Below, one piece after another: positions 1 through 3,170 of a stretch of 6,520 nt of DNA; the stretch's first letter is position 1, and every line of letters starts with the position of its first letter. The position numbers were made by a program, and so were the translations under genes. The DNA comes from an uncultured Comamonadaceae bacterium (lineage in GTDB: Bacteria; Pseudomonadota; Gammaproteobacteria; Burkholderiales; Burkholderiaceae). The stretch is from assembly GCA_946482115.1 (NCBI GenBank), contig CAMLQP010000170.1:1-6520 (forward strand), given 5' to 3'. The notes under the pieces are model-generated. The model had not been told where the DNA came from and made no database searches. It saw nothing but the letters and a program-made list of their open reading frames with translations.

Positions 1-200
1 AGGGCCAGACCCTGCCGGTGCTGGTGATCGCGGGCGAACACGACCCGGCGCTGGGTGCCGAGACCTGCAAGGCCACCTGGCTGCAGCACTACCCGAACGC
101 CACGCTGGAGGTGATGGCCAATGCCGGCCACTACCCGATGGACGAGACGCCCATCGCGCTGGCGACGGCCATCGAGCGCTTCCTGATGAAGGCGATGTGA
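1..200 (+). CDS. Alpha/beta hydrolase fold protein, C-terminal fragment
   Basis: This is the 3' end of a gene that begins before the window; the first complete codon is at base 3 and 65 residues remain before the TGA at 198-200. The fragment begins GQTLPVLVIAGEHDP, the usual sixth to seventh strand of an alpha/beta hydrolase, where the Asp of GEHDP is the expected acid of the catalytic triad. Further on, NAGHYPMDETP has the layout of the catalytic-His loop, followed by a closing amphipathic helix (ALATAIERFLMKAM). The nucleophile elbow lies outside the window, so substrate and EC class cannot be read: esterase, haloalkane dehalogenase-like, C-C bond hydrolase and others remain possible. The gene converges on the transporter gene with a single base between the two stop codons. 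Family call is firm; specific function is unknown. Confidence 0.85.
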   Translation, partial: GQTLPVLVIAGEHDPALGAETCKATWLQHYPNATLEVMANAGHYPMDETPIALATAIERFLMKAM

Positions 201-201
201 G

Positions 202-1089
202 TCAGGTGGCCGCGGTGGAGCGCTGCGGCCACAACACCGTCAGGATGGACAGCATCACCAGCACCACGGCGGCCCAGTCCTGCCAGTGCAGCACCTCGCC
301 CAGCCACCAGGCGCCGCTGAACACGCCCAGCACCGGGATGAACATGACCGACAGCGAGGAGGCGATCGGGGGCAGGTCGCGCGCCAGCATCAGCCAGGCC
401 ACCTGGGCAAACGCGAACACACCGACGGCGTTGTAGACGATGGCGCCCCACACCGGCAGCGTGGGCCAGGCCCAGGCGTCGCGTTCGAACAGCAGCGCCA
501 GCACGCTCATCCACAGCGTGGTGAACACGGTCATCCAGAACGAGATCGCCAGCGTGGGGTGCGGGATGCGGGTGCGTCGCATCAGCTGCGTGCCCAGCGC
601 CCAGGTGGCCGCGGCCACCAGCATCATGGCCACGCCCAGCGGCTTGCCCGAGAGCGTGCTCAGCTCGTGCCAGAGCAGCAGCACCACGCCCAGCGCCGCG
701 GCCGCCACGCCGCCCCAGGCCCGGTGGGGCAGGCGCTGGCCGAACCAGGCCGCGCCGATCAGCGCCGAAAACACCGGCATGGTGTAGCCCAGGATCGCCG
801 CGCGCCCGCTCGACAGCGTCTGGATCGCCAGGATCGCCAGCGTGTGCCAGAAGAACATGTTGAACACGGTGAGCACGGCCAGCTCGCGCCAGTGTTCGCG
901 GCCGATGGTGAACGGCACGCGGCGCAGCCACAGGAAGCCGCCCAGCAGCGGCAGCCCCAGCCACATGCACAGCGTGCGGAAGGTCAGCGGCGGAAAGCCG
1001 GTGACGCCGAACTTCATGATCGGCCAGTTGATGCCCCAGACCAGCGTGAGCAGGACGAGCAGGATCAGTTGCTGGCGGGACAGGCGCAT
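202..1089 (-). CDS. DMT superfamily transporter, EamA family
   Basis: This 295-residue protein has the size and pattern of EamA/RhaT-type drug/metabolite transporters: about ten hydrophobic helices arranged as two repeated EamA halves (roughly residues 8-135 and 150-288). Helix 1 carries the typical WGINWPIMKFG segment. The first half ends with a GRAAILGYTMPVFSALIGAAWFG-type stretch (split here by its helix break), and the second half with IASSLSVMFIPVLGVFSGAWW-like sequence and the usual E of WLGEVL. Such proteins sit in the inner membrane and usually export amino acids or other small metabolites; the substrate cannot be predicted from sequence. The ATG at 1089 gives an intact first helix. 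No Shine-Dalgarno precedes it, but TAACAT lies seven bases upstream, suggesting a leaderless transcript. The lipoprotein gene lies 33 bases upstream on the same strand, so joint transcription is also possible. Confidence 0.9.
   Translation of the reverse strand: MRLSRQQLILLVLLTLVWGINWPIMKFGVTGFPPLTFRTLCMWLGLPLLGGFLWLRRVPFTIGREHWRELAVLTVFNMFFWHTLAILAIQTLSSGRAAILGYTMPVFSALIGAAWFGQRLPHRAWGGVAAAALGVVLLLWHELSTLSGKPLGVAMMLVAAATWALGTQLMRRTRIPHPTLAISFWMTVFTTLWMSVLALLFERDAWAWPTLPVWGAIVYNAVGVFAFAQVAWLMLARDLPPIASSLSVMFIPVLGVFSGAWWLGEVLHWQDWAAVVLVMLSILTVLWPQRSTAAT
206..232. terminator. GC-rich hairpin at the convergent gene junction, possible two-way terminator
   Basis: GTGGCCGC (206-213) and GCGGCCAC (225-232) form a perfect 8-bp inverted repeat with an 11-base loop. 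It begins five bases after the hydrolase stop and lies inside the last codons of the convergent transporter gene. There is no T-tract on either side, so it is not a classical intrinsic terminator. It could slow polymerase, protect 3' ends or simply result from high GC content. Confidence 0.35.
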
Positions 1090-1092
1090 CCC

Positions 1093-1107
1093 GCCGATGT
1101 TATCGGC
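1093..1107 (-). promoter_or_regulatory. Inverted repeat directly before the transporter start
   Basis: GCCGAT (1093-1098) and ATCGGC (1102-1107) form a perfect 6-bp inverted repeat with a 3-base loop. On the minus strand it overlaps the candidate -10 box and ends three bases before the ATG. In a read-through transcript from the lipoprotein gene it would form a hairpin immediately before the start codon. It may be an operator, an mRNA structure that limits translation of the longer transcript, or chance. Confidence 0.3.
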
Positions 1108-1126
1108 TGGCCTGCGGTGGCGTCAG
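1097..1126 (-). promoter_or_regulatory. Candidate leaderless promoter of the transporter gene
   Basis: On the minus strand TAACAT (1102-1097) is a fair -10 match and sits seven bases before the ATG, so transcription would begin at or near the start codon. CTGACG (1126-1121) is a 4-of-6 match to the -35 consensus at an 18-base spacing and overlaps the stop codon of the lipoprotein gene. The lack of a Shine-Dalgarno before this ATG agrees with leaderless initiation. Inference only. Confidence 0.4.
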
Positions 1127-1545
1127 TCGGTGATGGCGATCTCGACGTCGTCGCTGTCACCGGTGTTGCCGTCGGCGTCGACCGCGCGGGCGAAATAGGA
1201 GACGGAGTCCGTGGCCGTCGACGGGATCGTGGTGGTGAACTGGTAGGGTGTGGCGTTCACCGTGCCCAGGAGCGTGCTGGCGCCCGAGTCGACGCGGTAG
1301 AAACGCACGGCGCTGATGCCCAGGTCGGAACTGGGCACCGCGATCAACGTGATCGTCTCGCCCGCAGACGCGCTGGAATCGGTGGTCGCCAGCACCACGG
1401 TCGGTGCGTCGTCGCTGGTGCCGCCGCCGCAGCCCGCCAGGGCGAGCGACAGCATGGTCGCCAAGCCAAAGCGCAGCAGGTGCCGCCGTGGTGAGGTGTT
1501 TGGGAGGGGGCGGATGACCAGGGAAGGGGACTGTGTGGTGTTCAT
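1123..1545 (-). CDS. Small lipoprotein with one Ig-like domain
   Basis: The 140-residue product has a signal peptide with hydrophobic core (FGLATMLSLALAG) and a clear lipobox, LAGC, with the lipidated Cys at residue 39, followed by a Gly/Ser/Asp linker. Asp does not occupy position +2, so export to the outer membrane by Lol is the default expectation. Residues about 48-139 form a beta-rich bacterial Ig-like domain: PTVVLATTDSSASAGETITL, then VRFYRVDSG, TPYQFTTTIP, and YFARAVDADGNTGDSDDVEI. Domains of this sort usually occur as modules in larger surface proteins, so a single free-standing copy is notable. The signal region includes PRRHLLR, resembling a Tat motif. Start: the ATG at 1545 lacks a Shine-Dalgarno but has TACCAT six bases upstream. 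It is divergent from the DUF4956-VTC-CotH operon; a functional tie is unproven. No catalytic function is visible. Confidence 0.8.
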   Translation of the reverse strand: MNTTQSPSLVIRPLPNTSPRRHLLRFGLATMLSLALAGCGGGTSDDAPTVVLATTDSSASAGETITLIAVPSSDLGISAVRFYRVDSGASTLLGTVNATPYQFTTTIPSTATDSVSYFARAVDADGNTGDSDDVEIAITD

Positions 1546-1551
1546 GGCCGG

Positions 1552-1557
1552 ATGGTA
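1552..1557 (-). promoter_or_regulatory. Possible -10 box of the lipoprotein gene
   Basis: TACCAT on the minus strand sits six bases before the lipoprotein ATG, the same spacing seen before pyrF. No good -35 sequence is found at 16-18 bases. Evidence is weak on its own, but the lack of a Shine-Dalgarno and the repeated spacing at three genes give some support. Confidence 0.25.
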
Positions 1558-1654
1558 GGAAGCCGCATCCCGGCCTGGGTGGTGGCTTTGTTTCCGGCCT
1601 GTAAACCTCCCGACGCACGCTGGCCGCCCTGCGTTGCTCGCTCCACCGCCTGTG

Positions 1655-1674
1655 CACTCAGTCCGGGGTGAGTG
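1655..1674. repeat. Inverted repeat CACTCA-N8-TGAGTG
   Basis: A perfect 6-bp dyad with an 8-base centre ends three bases before the PmrA-like box. Its size and spacing suit a dimeric DNA-binding protein. It could equally be chance. Confidence 0.3.
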
Positions 1675-1677
1675 AAC

Positions 1678-1694
1678 CTTAAGCCGACCTTAAG
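1678..1694 (+). promoter_or_regulatory. PmrA/BasR-type response-regulator box
   Basis: CTTAAG (1678-1683), five bases CCGAC, then CTTAAG (1689-1694): two identical half-sites with an 11-bp period, i.e. on the same DNA face. The flanking A before each copy is also shared, making an 8-base direct repeat. Known PmrA (BasR) boxes follow YTTAAK-N5-YTTAAK, and this is an exact match; OmpR/PhoB-family regulators in general bind such direct repeats as head-to-tail dimers. The box covers the expected -35 position of the TAAAAT at 1704-1709, as expected for an activator that replaces a poor -35. CTTAAG is itself palindromic, so the site could also act on the divergent lipoprotein gene. Confidence 0.55.
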
Positions 1695-1744
1695 AAGACT
1701 AACTAAAATAGTCGGCTTTGCTGAAATCCGACGCCTCCGGTCGG
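1681..1744 (+). repeat. Paired CCGAC/GTCGG inverted repeats around the promoter and leader
   Basis: AAGCCGAC (1681-1688) and GTCGGCTT (1711-1718) form a perfect 8-bp dyad that encloses the -10 box. A second pair, CCGAC (1728-1732) and GTCGG (1740-1744), lies in the presumed leader and would make a 5-bp hairpin with a 7-base loop. The arm at 1711-1715 could pair with either neighbouring CCGAC, so alternative structures are possible. No T-tract follows, so a terminator is unlikely. Confidence 0.4.
1704..1709 (+). promoter_or_regulatory. -10 box of the DUF4956-VTC-CotH operon
   Basis: TAAAAT is a 5-of-6 match to TATAAT in an AT-rich patch. The hexamers at 16-18 bases upstream (around 1680-1687) do not resemble TTGACA, which suggests an activator-dependent promoter. 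Transcription would start near 1716 and leave a leader of roughly 68 bases before the ATG at 1784. Confidence 0.5.
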
Positions 1745-1783
1745 TCGTGATTGTTGTCCAACCCCTCTCCCGCTGGCCGGCCC

Positions 1784-2347
1784 ATGGAAATTGTCTGGTA
1801 TCTGGAATTCATCGCGCGGTTCTCGCTCAATCTGGGCGCGGCCAGTGTGCTGATGTTCGGCCTCTATCACCGCAGGCACCAGAACCGCGACACGGCGGTG
1901 TCCGCCCTGCTGCTCAACGTGTTCGTGTTCGCCGTCCTCACGGTGCTGGCCGACGTGCAGTTCTCGCTGGCGGCGGGTTTTGGCCTGTTCGCCATCCTGG
2001 CGCTGTTCACGCTGCGCTCCGAGCAGCTGTCCCGGGTGGACATCGCCTACTTCTTCGGCAGCGCCTCGATGGCGGTGCTGTTCGCCATCAACGCAATCGA
2101 CCGCGGCCTGATGGTCATCATCATCCTGGCGATGCTGGCCTCGGTCTACGTGCTGGACCACCCGAAGCTCAGCCGCCCGCTGCGCAGCACCCGGATCAAG
2201 CTGGACATGGACCGCAGCTTCGACGTGGGCGATGACGCCGCGGTGGTCGAGGCCGTGGGTCGCCAGACCGGGCTGAAGGCGCAGCGCGTGCAGCTGGTCC
2301 GGGTGTGCGGCATCACCGAGACCGTGGAGCTGCAGGTTGAGTACTGA
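1784..2347 (+). CDS. DUF4956 family integral membrane protein
   Basis: The 187-residue product has an N-terminal membrane region of about five helices (around residues 8-27, 40-57, 59-76, 87-104 and 108-124) and a soluble C-terminal domain (128-187). The stretch GFGLFAILALFTLRSEQL (65-82) followed by RVDIAYFFG (84-92) is the family hallmark. The tail, ending TETVELQVEY, reads as a small alternating alpha/beta domain, probably cytoplasmic. The molecular function of DUF4956 is not known; genes of this family are often found beside VTC-domain and CotH genes, so a role as membrane anchor or channel partner of the VTC enzyme is an inference. The ATG at 1784 is preferred since it places the first helix as in relatives; a TTG at 1751 would add 11 residues, and neither has a clear Shine-Dalgarno. 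The end overlaps the next gene by 11 bases, indicating translational coupling. Confidence 0.85.
   Translation: MEIVWYLEFIARFSLNLGAASVLMFGLYHRRHQNRDTAVSALLLNVFVFAVLTVLADVQFSLAAGFGLFAILALFTLRSEQLSRVDIAYFFGSASMAVLFAINAIDRGLMVIIILAMLASVYVLDHPKLSRPLRSTRIKLDMDRSFDVGDDAAVVEAVGRQTGLKAQRVQLVRVCGITETVELQVEY
2326..2329 (+). promoter_or_regulatory. Ribosome binding site that fixes the VTC TTG start
   Basis: GGAG lies seven bases before the TTG at 2337, inside the end of the DUF4956 gene. No in-frame ATG occurs until residue 211, far inside the domain, so this site and the overlap support the unusual TTG start. Confidence 0.6.
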
Positions 2348-3170
2348 TCATCCGGGCGCCGTCCCCGCGTCCCGCCTGAACGGGTTCGCCACCATCGGCT
2401 TGGCCGAGCTGAACGGGCAGGCCGCCCTGCTCAAGCGGCTTGAACGCAAGTACGTGCTGGACCCGACGGCGCTGGACGGTCTGTTCGACGTGCTGCGCTT
2501 CAGCCACGCGGTGCTGGAGATCGACGGCCTGCGCTCGCACGGCTACCAGAGCACCTACTACGACACGCCCGATCTGCTGTGTTTCCGGGCCCACAACCAG
2601 AGCCGCGCCAACCGGTTCAAGCTGCGCATCCGGCGCTACGAAGACAGTGGTCTGGCCTTCTGCGAACTCAAGGAAAAGACCCGGGTGGCGGCGACCGCCA
2701 AGTCGCGCGTGCCGCTGACCTCGTCCTCGCAGCTTGGGGACGACTTCGGCGGCCTGCTCGGCCGCATCCGGGAGATCGCCGGCGCCGCGGCCGACCGGCC
2801 CTTCGTGCCCACGCTGGGCGTGCGCTACCGGCGGATCACCCTGTTCGATGCGCGCGACCAGACCCGGGTCACCATCGACGCCGGACTGTCGTTCGAGCAC
2901 GCCGGCAACCCCCTGGTCCACCAGACCACGTCCAGCGTGATCGTCGAGGTCAAGTCGGCCCGTGCAATGTCGCTGACCGACCGGCTGCTGCGCGACGCGG
3001 GCCTGCGGCCACAGGCGCAGATGTCCAAGTACTGCATCGGTCTGCTGGCCTGCGGGCTCTGGGGTGGTCCGAGCCGGTTTGCCGCCAACCACCGCCGGCT
3101 GGCCTGCCGCCCGGCCGCGGAGGGCGCGCTGTCGACGGCTGCGGCGGAGGTGCTGGCATGCGCTTCCTGA
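2337..3170 (+). CDS. VTC-domain polyphosphate polymerase-like protein
   Basis: This 277-residue protein has the CYTH/TTM-fold VTC domain over residues 30-237. In yeast Vtc4 this domain forms a tunnel that makes polyphosphate from ATP. The family pattern is complete: RLERKYVL (34-41), YYDTPDLLCF (74-83), NRFKLRIRRY (92-101) with R97 and R99, CELKEKT (109-115) with E110 and K112, VRYRR (162-166), RVTIDAGLSF (177-186), IVEVKS (202-207) with E204, and SKYCIG (230-235) with K231. These basic and acidic residues correspond to the substrate- and metal-binding set of the tunnel, so I expect an active enzyme. No membrane segment or signal peptide is present, so it is likely cytoplasmic and held at the membrane by the DUF4956 protein. 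Residues 238-277 are an unassigned Ala/Arg-rich tail. It starts with TTG, overlaps the previous gene by 11 bases and the next by 13. A triphosphatase or other CYTH activity cannot be excluded. Confidence 0.88.
   Translation: MSTDHPGAVPASRLNGFATIGLAELNGQAALLKRLERKYVLDPTALDGLFDVLRFSHAVLEIDGLRSHGYQSTYYDTPDLLCFRAHNQSRANRFKLRIRRYEDSGLAFCELKEKTRVAATAKSRVPLTSSSQLGDDFGGLLGRIREIAGAAADRPFVPTLGVRYRRITLFDARDQTRVTIDAGLSFEHAGNPLVHQTTSSVIVEVKSARAMSLTDRLLRDAGLRPQAQMSKYCIGLLACGLWGGPSRFAANHRRLACRPAAEGALSTAAAEVLACAS
3146..3150 (+). promoter_or_regulatory. Strong ribosome binding site of the CotH gene
   Basis: GGAGG stands seven bases before the ATG at 3158, within the last codons of the VTC gene. It selects this start over the much longer open frame that runs back to 2579, which is only an overlap with the VTC gene. 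Confidence 0.75.

Larger units (their letters stand above)
1546..1783. other. Divergent intergenic region (238 bases) with regulatory island
   Basis: No convincing gene lies in this stretch. It holds, in order: a possible -10 for the lipoprotein gene (1552-1557, minus strand), a GC-rich part (1558-1654), an inverted repeat CACTCA-N8-TGAGTG (1655-1674), a PmrA-like direct repeat (1678-1694), a TAAAAT -10 box (1704-1709), paired CCGAC/GTCGG arms (1684-1744), and the untranslated leader of the plus-strand operon. Bases 1675-1727 are clearly richer in A/T than anything else in the window, as expected for a promoter. Confidence 0.7.

Noticed and set aside
131..970. 279-codon minus-strand frame inside the transporter region
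   Set aside because: It is another frame of the EamA gene; the 202-1089 frame encodes a coherent ten-helix protein while this one does not.
286..1494. 402-codon open frame on the plus strand over the transporter and lipoprotein genes
   Set aside because: Its Gln/Arg/His-rich product has no domain and spans two separate real genes on the other strand; a GC-rich shadow.
1681..1718. AAGCCGAC/GTCGGCTT dyad as an intrinsic terminator
   Set aside because: The loop of 22 bases is long, no T-run follows, and the -10 box lies within the loop, so an operator or promoter structure is more likely.
1655..1744. Clustered short repeats as a CRISPR array or mobile-element end
   Set aside because: Repeats are only 5-8 bases, spacing is irregular, and no target-site duplication, transposase or cas gene is present.
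1751..1783. TTG at 1751 as start of the DUF4956 gene
   Set aside because: It would add 11 polar residues without family resemblance; the ATG at 1784 begins right before the first helix. Not fully excluded, since neither has a Shine-Dalgarno.
1672..2235. 187-codon plus-strand frame beginning in the promoter region
   Set aside because: It overlaps the DUF4956 gene in another frame, starts inside the PmrA-like box region and yields Arg/Pro/Gly-rich sequence after residue 50.
2579..3157. Upstream extension of the CotH open frame
   Set aside because: The extension overlaps the VTC gene, encodes Arg/Pro-rich nonsense, and the ATG at 3158 has GGAGG at ideal distance followed by a signal peptide.
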